From NCBI GenBank assembly GCA_018296165.2, contig JACKQL020000006.1, positions 1 to 64,000 on the forward strand: a stretch of DNA of 64,000 nt. Reading direction: 5' to 3'. The notes beneath the pieces were generated by a model. The model made no database searches, was not told where the DNA came from, and worked only from the letters and a program-made list of their open reading frames with translations. This DNA comes from Termitomyces sp. T153. Lineage: Eukaryota; Basidiomycota; Agaricomycetes; Agaricales; Lyophyllaceae. The position numbers and the translations under genes were made by a program. This document shows positions 35,731-48,083 of the stretch, in pieces. The first letter of the stretch is position 1, and every line of letters begins with the position of its first letter.

Positions 35731-36399
35731 TGGCTTCAGGGTAGCAGGGTGTAATGTGTAAGGTTCCATTTCTCCTCACTCCTGCATACTAACAGGAGTT
35801 GGCACACTGGATCTAAAAGCACAGGATCCTTTTTGATGGGGCATTGGCTGTGCTCACCTTGATACAGGACAGTTTGGTGCAGATGCCTTAAAGACCTCCC
35901 TCTAGAGTTGGGGCAAGGCAAGGGGCAGATGAGATTGTTGGTGGGGCACTGGTGGCAGAACATGTTGGGCCCTGGGACATAGTGGAAGGTAGCTATGGAT
36001 GTCAGGAAGCCTCTGCTAGGCCATCTGGAGATTCTAGCCTTGGTAGTAGCCCAGATGGAGGTTGATTTGATCAGAGGAATGGTGTGAGGGATCCCAAAGG
36101 AAGAGGGGGATTAGGGTGGGGAGGCCTGGGCTTTGCTCTTCCTGCTTGTCTTGTACCTACTGCATCCCATTTTGTAATATCATATATTCCATAGTCTGTA
36201 TATATCAAATCTTGAATTCTGACTTGACTGAGGTGGAAATAATTAATTTTCAGATTGTATGGAGGAATGAAAAGATAAAACACACATGGAGTTACTCACA
36301 GGAGTTAAATCCCTAAGGGGTCTGGAGTATATTTTTTGAGAAGGCAGATGTAAAAGACAAAGTGGAGGCCCTTCAGGCACAGAGGTAGGTTGAGTTTGT

Positions 36400-37440
36400 A
36401 TGTGTAATTCAAGACCTTACAGAGGATCTTGAAGGGGCCAAGTTGCTTGTGGTTAAGCTTGACTGATTGGCAGTGTTGATTTCATCCTGGAGGAACTGGT
36501 GGAGGGTCTGGAGAATTTTTAGCAACTTTGTGGGTGATGTGGGAAGGAATATACTTGAGGGACAGTGTGAGCCAGGGATTGTAGTCCTTATGTGCATAGA
36601 AGGGGGAAACTCTGGTAGCAGAGTGGGGGGTGTTGTTGTAGGTAAACTTGGCAAGGAAAAGTTCTGCATGCCAGTCATTCTGTAAATAATTAACATAGAG
36701 GTGGAGATACTATTCCAAAGTTTGATTTACTTGTTCTGTTTGTTTATCAGTCTTTGGGTGTTAGGCAGTCAATAGGTTGGTTGTTGTTTTGAGGGCCTTG
36801 CACAATGATTGCTAGAAGTGATGGACAAACAGAGGGCTGTGGTTAGAGATGATGTCATCCAGGAGTCTGTGCTTGGAGAATACATGCTCAAGAAATAGCT
36901 TGGCAAACTCTGGAGCATTGTCAGTAGTGCAGCAGGAGATGAAGAGTGCTTGCTTGGTGAGTCAGCAGACAACCACAAGGATTGTGTCAAAACCTTTAAA
37001 CTTGAGGAGTGCAACAATGTGCTCCATTGAGATCGAGGACCAGGAGCAGCAGCTGATGGGGAGGGGCTTGAGTAGGCTGTAGGGGTGGTGATGGGGTACC
37101 TTGGGGCTCAGAGGCATGGTTTGCAGGCCCATACATATTGTGTGATGTCCTTCTTCATTCCTGACCAAAAGTAAGTCCAGAAAATGAGCTGGAGGGTCTT
37201 ATAAATTCCTGGATGTCCCTGAAGTTTGTGATTGTGATGCTGCCAGAGTATGCTGAGGTGAAGGGACTTGTGGTCCAGAGCATAAATACACCCTTTCCAG
37301 AGTAGGAGTTGATGGTCTGGAGGTAGTGTGAAGAGTTGGTTGATTGCTAGCTCATTAGCAGTTGTTGCAGGGATTGTGCTGGGTGAAGAAGGGGTCCAGA
37401 GGTGCATTTTGGATCTGGTGGAGGATTCCTTCTTCATTCA
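36400..37440 (-). mobile_element. Element A: integrase
   Basis: The zinc-binding HHCC region reads HHNHKLQGHPGIYKTLQLIF and ends with WACKPC (37440-37108). The catalytic core follows with KFKGFDTILVVVCRLTKQAL, DDIISNHSPLFVHHFWQSLC and TAYHPKTDKQTEQVNQTLE. Several acidic or Gly positions are changed in the G-to-A direction on the coding strand (DRG to NHS). Frameshifts split the region. It once inserted the element's DNA into chromatin and is inactive now. Confidence 0.85.
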
Positions 37441-37479
37441 TAATCAGCATGGCATAAAGGTATTCAGGGAGGATTACCA

Positions 37480-39080
37480 CTCAATGGTTGAATGCATTCT
37501 GCTCAGCCTCAAATGACTTCTTTAAATACATGTCAGGCCTCCAGGTGAGGACATCTGGTTTGGCACAAAGCCATCCAGGGCAGCAGTGGATAGTGAAGTC
37601 ATACTTGTAGAAGGTTTTCAGACCATCAGGCTCATCAGCAGATGAGTTGCTTGGTGGTGGTGAAGTACTAGAGATTGTTATGGTTGGAGTAAATCTGTAT
37701 GCAATGCACGGCTCCTTTGAGGTAGGCTCTCCACTGCTGGAAGGTTTCAACAATGACAAGGAGTTCTTTGTTGTAGATATTGTAGTTGAGCTCTGCAGGG
37801 ATCATTGAGTGGGTGTAGAAGGCAACAGGGCAGAGATCCTTTCCACTGGAGTCCATCTGGGAGAATATTCCAGCAATGGCATAGTCAGAGGCATCACATT
37901 CAAGTACAATGGGCAGGGTGGAGTCAAAATGGTGGAGGATTGGGGTAGAGGTGAAGGCTTTATTGAGGAGGGTGAATACACTTTGGCACTTGCTATTGCA
38001 ATCCCAGAGAGTGTCCTTCTGGGTGAGTTGGTTGAGAGGCTTTGTGATCCCAGAGTAGTTGTCAATGAACTAGCAATAGAAGTTAGTGAACTCCAAAAAA
38101 AGACTGTACTTCCTTGATGTTCCAGGGTGGGGGCCAGTTGAGAATGGCCTTGACCATGGCTAAGTCCACATGTACTCTGTCTGGAGTGACAATAACTCCA
38201 AGGTATTTGACCCTTCATGGTGTGGAAGGAGCATTTCTTGAGTTTAGTGTGGAGGTGGTACTTCTGGAGTCATTCTAGGATGCAGCAGATGTGCTCTAGA
38301 TATTTCTCCAGCAGGTTTGAGTAAATCAGAATGTCATCCAGGTACACAATAACAAAAATGTTGTTCATGTCATAGAAGATGTTGTTCATGAGATACTGGA
38401 AGGTGGTGGGGGAGTTGGTCATTTTGAAAGGCATCACTAGATGTTGTTGTAGCCAGAGCAGAGGTTAATTTTGGTGTAGATCTTGGGACTGCAGAGGCAG
38501 TCAACAAGGTCTATAATCAAGGGGAGAGAATACCAATTCTTTTTAATGACCTTTTTGAGTTCCTGGTAGTTGATGTAGAGTCAGAGAGACCCATCCCTCT
38601 TCTTGGCAAACAGGACTGGAGCTCTGGCAGCAGAGATTAAGAGGTGTAACAAGCCTTTGCCAAGCATGTCATTGAGGTAGTCTTTCAGGACCTGGAATTT
38701 GATCTCAGACATGTTATAGATCTTGCCAAATGGGGGGAGGTGCCTTCCTCATGATCAATTTTGTGATGATAGGATTGGTGTGGGGGGAGTTCATTTATGC
38801 TTCCTTCAGAGAACACATCAGCAAATTCATGATACTCTGGGGGAACTACTTTGTATAGGATTTTTCTTCTGTTTTTTGTTTGGAAGAGTTGTTCCTGTAC
38901 ATAAGTATTCCTCTGGTATGGCTGGAGTGATTTGAAGCTGGTAGGCAGGGGTCCCATCTTGTAGAATGTATACAAAGGGGACAGCACCAATGATTTTGAT
39001 GTTGAGGGCTTCTGGATTGATGGGAGTGGGTGTTGTAGTGGTGGGGGTGGGGTCTGGGGTTGTGGTGGGGGTGTCAAGAG
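37480..39080 (-). mobile_element. Element A: reverse transcriptase and RNase H
   Basis: The start is PEYHEFADVFSEGSINELPP (about 38.85-38.75 kb), typical of Ty3/gypsy RT. Motif A is mutated to TKINL at 38464-38466 (catalytic Asp to Asn). The YLDD catalytic box at 38333-38344 is intact. RNase H follows with AFYTHSMIPAELNYNIYNKE (37856-37668). A CGA-to-TGA stop lies in the SLRLYVDYRE-type block. The enzyme is inactive. Confidence 0.9.
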
Positions 39081-39379
39081 TTGTCTGGCATTGTTGATTG
39101 GGGTACTGCAGGCCTTTAAATTGATTCCTGAGGATGTTGGGAGGAAGCTGTTAGAGGTTGTTCAAGGAAATCTGGGGCAGAGGTGTGCTTTCTTCCCTTT
39201 CTTGGTTGTCCTTGAGGGTCAAGGAGGTTTGAGTAGCTCTGGAGTTGCTGCAGTTGAGGTTGGGGATGTCAGAAGTCAAGGTAGACTGGGATTGGAGGAG
39301 GATAGCAGCTGCTAGGCTTGCTTCAGGGCTTAGAAACTGCATGGTGAGGTCTTTCCAGTTGATGTTGCAGTTGATGTCC

Positions 39380-40145
39380 TGCAACTAGGGGAGTCTGAGC
39401 ATGATCAGGGTTGACTCTGGAAGCTGGGTGACAAGGAGCTGGACCTGGAATCTTAAATTGTTGTTGAGTATAATGGCACTGTTGTGATATTGAGTGATTC
39501 TAGTTGAGGTGGAGCTCCAGTCAAAGAGTTGGAGCTCAGTAGGCTTGTCAAGGGTGTTGTAGAGGAGGTCAAGCTGGTTGCTGACAAAGGTGCTGGAAAC
39601 TCCACTGTTGACAAGGGTGGGGAGGATTGTTGGAGAGTGAGTTGAACATTGATGATGAATGATTGTGCAGACTTTGAACAGAGCTGTGGAGGAGTCCAGG
39701 GAATGTCAGCAGTGTTTTCAGGGCCCTCAGAGTGGGGTGAAATATTGAAAAGGACTAGCCCACAGTCAATTGGGCTATCTTGGTCAAGGTGGAGAGTGAA
39801 GCTGGGCCAGCCAATGCAGGGGTTGGTGGTGCAGAGCCAGAAGAAGCCTAGAACAATGGGGGCAGAGACATGTAGTTTAATAACTAGTCACACAGTGGGT
39901 GATGTCTCTAGCAGGGATGGGATTGCTATCAAAGAGCTTAAGGCAGATGGGAGTGGGGAGGCGCAGTGGAGTTGTTGTGGAGCAAGGGCTGCCAAGGATT
40001 TGTCAATGAAGTTGTCAGTGGTGCCACTGTTAACCAGAGTGGGGACAAGGCTGGTGGAAAAAAGGAGGGTAATGTGGAGGAGGAGGGTGTGCAAGGAGTG
40101 CAAGGGAAGGAGTGCTGGGAGGGTGTCCAGAGAGAAAACCATTAC
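39380..40145 (-). mobile_element. Element A: two tandem retropepsin-like domains
   Basis: Domain 1 carries LVNSGTTDNFIDKSLAAL, with the Asn codon at 40029-40031. Domain 2 carries LVNSGVSSTFVSNQL, with the Asn codon at 39607-39609. Each is followed by the usual strand pattern of aspartic proteases. In both, the catalytic Asp of DSG has become Asn, which is a C-to-T change on the opposite strand. Tandem paired protease domains in one retroelement are unusual, though I believe related elements have this layout. Confidence 0.75.
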
Positions 40146-40289
40146 ATAGAGGGATGTGGACAGGACAGAGAAGACATTGGTGTCTGATTTGCAATTTAGT
40201 GCATCTTTATGATCTAAACTGCTGACTTATTTTCTATAAACTGATAGCTGCAGTCTTTGCTGTTGATAGTCCATATAGCACATCCCATC

Positions 40290-42685
40290 ACCTGGCATTT
40301 AAGGCAGCTACCAATGAAATGTCCCTGCTCACCACATAAAGTGCATGCACCCTCCTTCTGTTGCTTCTCCTGAGTCTCCAGTACATCAATCCAGAGCCTA
40401 TTCCAAATTTTGTTTGTGCATAGGGCTTCCTGGTCTTTAGCAGGGTCCAGAACATTGTTGGAGTCCTGGAAATTCTTGAGGTCAGTGTCCAGAGGTTCTG
40501 GAGCTTCATGGAAGTCAGTGGCATTGAGTTGGGCAGGTGGGCAGAGTCCTAGGAGTGGATTAGCACTGGAGGGTCCTCAACCTGGGAGAAAAAGGGGTGG
40601 AAGCTGTAGGAAGCAATGGTTGGTTGCTGTTGAGTGCTCCTGTAAGCCAGTTGGTGTTGATAGAGGTGTTCCAGGGAGTTTAAGGAGCTGTATTTTTGCT
40701 CTGGTCTTCCCAATAGTATTGGTCAACCTGGGTAATAAGGGCCTTGTAACCATTGTATGTAGTCTGCTTAGGTGCAAGTTGGAGGATGTCCTTGATGTTG
40801 TGGGGAAGGGCATGGTGGAGGGCAAATCAGAAGGCATTATAGTTCCAACCTGCTTTGTAGGCCTCTCATTTGAACTGGATGACAAATGTCATAAACTGTT
40901 TGTTGTTGCACATTAAGAAGTTGAAAAGGGTTTCTTCTGCTTCCACTACAGTGTTAAAGACTCCAAACTTATTAGAAAATTCCTGGGTGAAAGCAAGCCA
41001 GTTGAAGAGCACAAGGTTGTTGGGATCAAACTGGAGCAGCACCATGGAGTGATCAAAGGCAATGCCCTAAAGATATGAAGTAGCAAAGGCCATCCATGAG
41101 CTCTCAAGTTAGAAAGTGATAGGCTTAGCTTGGAACATAGTAAGACATTGGGTCAAGAAGACTCTCCATTTCCAGGGGTTCCAGCCAGTAAAGAGCTCTG
41201 GCTTCTGAATGTTGAGCTTGCCCTCTTGGGCCAGTGCATCCCAAGTGTCATCCTAGGTGTTTTAATTTCAAGGCAGGGATTCAGCATTAAAGTAGTAATA
41301 ATAGTTGTTGTTCCTGCCTCCACACTGAGGGAGAAAGTTGTCTATAACTGGGCCCCATCCCACCTGGAGATCTGCTGCTGGGAGGTCTGCTACCTGGGGG
41401 TTGGCCAGCATTCCCTAGAGGGAGCTCCAGGGCCCAACAAGGGGGAGGGGTCCTCCAGAGGTCAGTGGTCCATAGTTGTTGTTGTTGGCGAGTTGATTGA
41501 GTAAGGGGATTGGCAGGGGTCAAGGAGGATTATTTGGAAAAGGGGGTTGAGGTGCTCTAGGGCTTATGGGTTGACACAGAGGAGCTGGAGCAAGGATGTG
41601 TTAAGAGGGGCATTGCCAAGGGCAGTGGGGAGGTTGAAGTGGGGAGGTCTGTCCCAGAGAGGTCCTGGGGTGCCATTGCAAGTGGCAGGCTCTCCATCAA
41701 GGTTCTCAGGCTTGTTAATGTATGAGAGAGTATAGCTGGAACCAATGTTGTTGTTGACAGGCTGAAGTGCTCTCTGGATGTGGGGCTTGAGTTGGGCAGG
41801 CTGATCACAGGTATGGAAGACACTGAGGATGGAGTTTGCCCTGGAGTGAGCAGAGAGGGCCAGGGTGTGAGTGGCAGGTTGGTCAAAGAAGCCTCCAGCA
41901 GGGTTGAGGAATCTTAGAATATTGGATATGGCATTGAGTTCTCCTTGCTGGCAGGGAATGGGGAGTGGGGCTGTAGGTTCTTCTCATTGCATGTGGAAAG
42001 AGTGGGCAGGGTCTACTGGGTCCTCAAAGCATCAGGAGTTCAGGCTGGTCTAGATCTTGTTGACCAGAGCACAGAGTTTGTTCTGGAGGTTGGCATTGAT
42101 TTCCAGGGTACCTTGAGTAGTTTTAGAGAGGATACTCTGCAGGTAACATTTGTGAAAGTCAAGAAGATCATCTGCCCAGACCTTCAGAGTTCCAGGGGTG
42201 TCATGATATCCAAGGCTAATGAGAAGGGTGTGAGTACATCTTGCAAATTCCATGGGGGACAAGCAGAAGGAGCAGATGACTTCATTGCACTGTTGGGCAT
42301 AAGCTTCAACCCATTGCTGTCTTGGAGAGGGTGGGGGTTGGAGCCAAGAGGGAGAGTGGCTGTTAAACTGTGGAGAGACTGAGTGTGCAGTAGGGTTTGA
42401 GTAGGCATAGTAGTGTATTGGGCAAAGGTAGGCTGAGTTGGGTGGAGTAGAGAATGCCCATGTGGCTGTTGGCATCCCAGGTAGTCCTCTGGGGTACATG
42501 CAAGGGTAGGTACCATTAGTGGAGTACATCAAGGGGCAGCACCAGCTTGGAAATATTCCCTGACTGATGGAAGGGACATAAAACACTGAGTTTTGATCTG
42601 GGGTCCAGTGACAAGGAGCATAGTGATTTGCAGGTGGGCCTGGATAGAACAGTGCATAGTAGTTTTCAGAAAACTGGCTGACCAT
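40290..42685 (-). mobile_element. Element A: gag
   Basis: Near the C-terminus, at 40305-40345, the minus strand codes CTLCGEQGHFIGSC, a perfect CCHC zinc knuckle (C-x2-C-x4-H-x4-C). The upstream gag region is recognisable only in pieces: 40885-40577, 41886-41557 and 42685-42050, the last Pro/Tyr/Ser-rich. Frameshifts and stops are frequent. It is the former capsid and nucleocapsid protein. Confidence 0.7.
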
Positions 42686-42757
42686 AAGTGTCAGTCAAAT
42701 AGCCAGCAGGAGTATATACAATATTGTAAGCAGACATTGAAAACAGGGTAAGGTGGA

Positions 42758-42769
42758 GTCTTGATATTA
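42758..42769 (-). other. Self-priming primer-binding site of element A
   Basis: AATATCAAGACT, right beside the 5' LTR, complements AGTCTTGATATT at the start of R in the element's own LTR. This matches the Tf1/sushi mode, where the RNA's own 5' end primes reverse transcription instead of a host tRNA. Confidence 0.7.
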
Positions 42770-43713
42770 TATCAGGTTCTGCTGACCATGGAGGCTCAGC
42801 TTAACTGGGTGAGTCCTTACTAGGTGGATGCAATGTCCTGCATTTATAACCTAGCATTCCAGAGAGGTCCAGGCTTCAGATACTTATGAGGATAAGCCAA
42901 AGGGAGTGGTTCAAGCAAGTCTGGGGTGGTCTGGAGAAGTTTAAGTCAAGGCACAATGAGGGTTGAGCTTGGGGGTGCATCAGGCACAAGTCCAGAGATC
43001 AGTATTGGGTGTGGGGGTAAGGGGAAACCACATGAGTGATGGGTGTGGGGCCAGAGATTGATGGGGTTCTGTGGCCAAGTGTAGGGCAAGGTCTGGAGTT
43101 AGTTATGAATGTATGGAGTTATAATTATATGAACAGGGATATGTACAGAGTTCATAACAGAGTTAGAGTTGAAAGGAATTCAGGCAATGGTAAAGGAAAC
43201 TGAAGCAGATGAGGCAAGACAGAGAAAAGAACAGAATAGATTGGGAGAAGTATGAGAATAGAGACAGGAATAGAGACAAAACCAGGAAACATAACAGACA
43301 CAGAACATAAACAGACAAGTAACAGCAATATCAAGACTATTGTAGCAGATATTACTCTACATATTATATAATAGCTACTGAGCCTCCTCTGGGGGTCTAA
43401 CAGCAGGGAGTTGTTGGGGCTGCACAGGTCTGGCAGGTGTCAGTTCTGAGTTGTTGGGGCTGCACAGGTCTGGCAGGTGTCAGTTCTGATTGGGCAGGCC
43501 ATGGGTGACACATTGGTATGGGTCTGCAACATGTGCCAGGGTTTGTAGTATGCTAGGAGGCCATCAGGGCTTGCTGGAAAGTGTCAGAATTAGCCAGGGT
43601 GAGCACCATGGGTGAACAGGGGCTGTGGTGAGTTGAGGGGGTGTTAGCAAGTGGTCTGGGCATGTGGAGGTGTGCATAAGGGAGGTTTGGGGGTCTGGGG
43701 ATAGGTCATGACA
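42770..43713 (-). repeat. 5' LTR of gypsy element A
   Basis: LTR similar to 32893-34195, ending ..GGTCATGACA. Its terminal TG has decayed to TA on the inner side. A 60-bp segment near 43400-43490 is tandemly duplicated. The 5 bp outside do not match the left flank, so element ends may have been exchanged by recombination. Confidence 0.8.
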
Positions 43714-46700
43714 ACATGCATGCACAGCAGACAAGACATTTGTTGTCAGTCCTTGTAATTGTGAGTAAAGATGGGGGAAGGGGGATAGGTGTTGGTGAGA
43801 ACTGATGAAGTTTGGGAAAGAAAGTGGCCAAGTTAAGAGGTGTTAGCAGTGAGAAAGGGGCACTAGGAAGCTAATAATGTGATCTCCTAGAAGGAGGGTG
43901 TCAATTTCATGAATATGGATTGAGTTTTTAGCAATGCAGAGTTCATTGGCAAGGTTGTTTGGTGATGGGGACAAGGTCAAAGATTCTTCAAAGGAATTAA
44001 GCTGATGCAGTGCTGGGACAAAATGCAAACAGCTCATTGCTTGCACACAGATTTATGGTGAGATCTTGATCTATTCACAGATCCTTGCACTGGGCTCCAA
44101 AATCATAATGTCCATTGCCATCTAGCTGCTATGCAGGAATCACAAACAACTAGCAGTTGTGCAAGTAGTGTACAAACAGACTAATGAGAAAGTCAAGTGA
44201 GATGAAATCAGATTAATCATAACAAAAGGAATAAAAAGAATAGCCAACACTGGGGAGTCACTAATGCCTGCTAGAGGTCCTAAAGGGAAATTGTCTGATG
44301 GGCTGAGGGCCTAGACTGCACATGACAAAGTCACAAGACTGTCATGTCATGTAGGCACCAGAAGGAAAACATATGAAAAGTAGCTGTGCTTAGCAGGAAT
44401 AGGGCCTTATCAATGAAGGTCTGTAGAATGCTCCAGGTCACCAGAGAAATGGCATAACACATTTCCTTGACCCTCCTTCTTTTGGAAACAAATTCCAGCA
44501 GTGATCGAGCTTCTGCTGTACTTGCCAGAACACAATCATTTATATATAACATTCCTATGTACTATATAGAAGCTAGCACTAGGAATCTCCAAAATTTTCT
44601 TGTACTGATACTTTTGAACAATTGCAAGTTACAGAATAATTCTTTTTGGTTCAGTTGACAGATGTGCTCTCATGGATAACAATAGATGAATGAACCACAT
44701 TCTACATAGTACTTAGATCAGGCAGTGACATATCTTTCTGGAACTATATAGTTAAAGTAGGCACCCAGATCAGGTAAACAAGTCCCCTTTTGGGTAGTGA
44801 GTGACAATGATGGTAATCATTGTAGCCATCAATAACAGTGGGAGTCCCTACTGATGTAATCAGTAGCACCTGGTAGACATCTAATATATGTATACAATTG
44901 CCCATAGTGCATGTCTATCACAATCATTGTGAGCTAACTTTGTTAAAGACACACCAATATTTATAGCAAGTAAAACAATTTATTTTTGGATACAGAACAA
45001 CTATGCATTATCATCATCCTAGGATCCACTATCCTCTAGATATGTCTTCAACTACTGCCATTCATGCTCTCCAGCTTGGATAGTCAGCTGCAGCTGCAGC
45101 TCAATGCCATCATCAATACCACACTTGACCCTAGTCATAAGTGTGTCAGTTGCCATTATCAACAGAAACCAAAAACCATATCAGACATGTCAAAAAATCT
45201 TCTCATGCTTCTTTGTTTGTGATCACAGTATTTACAGCTGCTCACTTAAAGTCAGTGAGGTAAACATTATGGTATTTCCAAACTATGGATTTGCTAAATG
45301 AGGTTTTGATATAGATGCCTATGTCCCACTCCTTGATGCAGTCATAAATCTGTCAGTGATGATATATCAGTTTAGTCACCAGGAAAATATAAAATGGAAG
45401 ACATACTAGCAAAAAAAAATTGAAAGCCAGAGTTTTGAGGCTAATGTGATTGAAGTTTTCTTTCCTTGTAGAGTGCACCAAAATACGACTAGTTAGAAAA
45501 GTATACATTGGCAAGAATGCTGACAATGACAAGGTGATTGCAATAGCCACTACAAACTTTTGGATCCTAGATCATTGTCAACAACAATGAGAACAGATGC
45601 ATGAAGACAATGAAATAAATTACATACCTTATGATGAAAAAGGTATTTGCCAGTTGTTTGCTAGTTGTGGTGATGAGTGAAGTAACAATCTCTAAATTCT
45701 TGGCAATTTTTTGGGTGTTGTCTATTTGCAAAGCCAAAATGGTCCTGAATGACATTACATCCAGGAACTATGAATATACCACAAACATGAGAACCCCATG
45801 CCTTGATCTGCTCTTTACAATCAGCTGTATGAATTGATACCAGATGGATTATACAAGGTATCTGCTCAGAACAGAATAAATTCTCATCCAACTGGATTTC
45901 TGCTCTCTTAACATCAATCCAGCACTACCATACTCTTAATGACTGTTGACTAGCAGTGGAAAATGCACCTTTTGTGATGATCATGGCTTTGTAATCCTAG
46001 CTAACCAAGCAAGAAAGGGTTGCACCCTTAGTCTTAGTGTCCACAAAGTCAGAGACTGTTTGATGCATCAGACAACTTCACACCTAGAGCCAAAGTTACC
46101 AGTAACATATTGGGAGCCAGGAGGGAAGATGATACCACTGCTGCATCAACTTGAGAAGGTAGAAGTGCTGGTATTAACATTGCAGGCTAGCTCAGAGAGA
46201 CAGTCAGTGTTGGAGTAGGATGCTGGCCCAGAGTCTCTGATGGTCTATCATGGATTTTAATTTGATGGAGAGGAGTGTTGCTAATATTTCTGGGTCATCA
46301 GGGGGGATGGGGATGTAATTGGACAAGTGTGCTATACTAAAGCTGAAAGTACAACATCTTATTGAGGTCCTAAAATTGGTCAGATCATCTTCATCCTCAT
46401 TTTTGAGTTCACCATTGGCAGGCATGTCCTGACCCTTCATAATCACTACTAGATGGTACATCTGCTTGCTTGGAACTTATGACCCCTCACAGTGACTTCT
46501 AGACAACAGACCTTGAAGTAGTTCAAGTATGCTTGATCTTTGGTTTGCTTTTGAACAATCTGCCTCAGTGATTCCAGCATCACAGCTTGTTTCTTTGTGT
46601 CACCTCATACCTTGCTTTGGCTGTGCCATTGAACATGGATGGACATCAGAGACCATCATTGACATTGCACCAACTTTTTACCTTCATTCATACCTCTGTC

Positions 46701-47880
46701 ATTATGATTTCCCTGTCCTTTGCTTTGTGTCTGATCTTCATCAGTACAGGAACTAGCCCTACAAAGAGGTGGAACACCAGAGGCTGCAAGTCCTTTGGAA
46801 TGCTAATATCACTCATAGATATGCCCACTAATGTATATTCTTTGTAGTTACACCCTTGAATATATATTGTTGTAATCTTTGAGAGAGATATGTAAGTCAA
46901 TTATTGACTGTATGATACTACAATAACATCAGAGTTTGTTGCATTGCTACTGATCACTATTACCATCATTTACTACAGGTATGCTGATGCTACATATATT
47001 TTATGGCATTTATGAGCTGACAATATGATTCCTTATATAGGAGTGATAAGCATATATAAATGATGTTTCCTGGCAAGTGTGGCAGAAGCTGGATGATCAG
47101 CCAAACAACTCAAAAAGAGAAAGGGGCCTATTGTCATGAACTTTGCTGTAATGAATGGTGGTTCTTAGACAAATGCTGACTCTTTGAGAAATCAAAGTCA
47201 GGCTTGACAGTATGCTGAAGATGTCCCATGATTACTGTCACACTTCTATATTGGGACATCACAGTCAAGAGGTGTGAAATCAAATAAAACATATCAGGTC
47301 AAATTATTTAAGAGCTACTTGGATGATCTGCTTACTAATATGCCCAAATAGCAATTGGGAGTCATCTTGATACCTTATTCTTGATGCTGTGAAACCACAC
47401 TTGTCAGCCTCACAAGTTTTATGTGACCAGCCATTCACTTAGCTCTAAGCCTATATAATGTAGATGAGAATATGCCAATGGAAAATCTAATAGCAGGGGC
47501 TGTTGAAGCTGTTCATAGTAAAGAGAGGCTGATTGTATTGATGGTGGTGCAGATACTGTAGACTATACATGACAAGCTTTCAGCTTGAAGAAGTGTGTAG
47601 CTTTTACTTGAGACTTAGTGATAACCTGAGCAGTGTTCCACATTTTTTTGAAGGTCAGCTTTTCTGACATTAATGCATATATGGCAGTATGGACCACAGT
47701 ACATGATTGTCTGCATTCACAAATATGATTTATCAATCTCTATATAATTGAGGTTAGTAGCATTGATGTAGACATACTTAAAATGGAGGAACATAACATC
47801 ATGATTGTAGACAAATACAGTGAGTCTACAGGGGTGGTCATAAGTAAAAGTAAGTATGTAAAAAATTATGTGCTTGCCCT
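43714..47880. other. CpG-free DNA of unidentified origin
   Basis: About 4.2 kb with only short broken reading frames and almost no CpG. Nothing here matches gag, pol, a transposase or an LTR in a way I can support. It is probably very old repeat DNA. The A+T content is higher than in the retroelements on either side. Confidence 0.4.
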
Positions 47881-48083
47881 CAGTCACACAATACAATGTT
47901 GTTTAACTGAGGGTGGCTATCCATGCACCCAAAATAAGTAGCTGAAAATAATTCAGGTTTATAACAAAGACTAGCAAATACCGATCAAGGGGCCAAATGA
48001 GAGGTAACCAAAAAAGGTAAAACATATTACATAATATAAGGTATGACATGCAGTTGTGCAAGTCATTGCTCAATGCTCCCCCT
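47880..48083 (-). repeat. Copia 3' end: polypurine tract and LTR start
   Basis: AGGGGGAGC on the minus strand (48083-48075) follows the end of pol and should prime plus-strand synthesis. The LTR would start at about 48072. Its far end near 47.88 kb is not certain. Confidence 0.5.

Noticed and set aside
43714..47880. A hAT-like or other transposase in the CpG-free gap
   Set aside because: No catalytic block or zinc finger could be read in any frame; naming a family would be guesswork.
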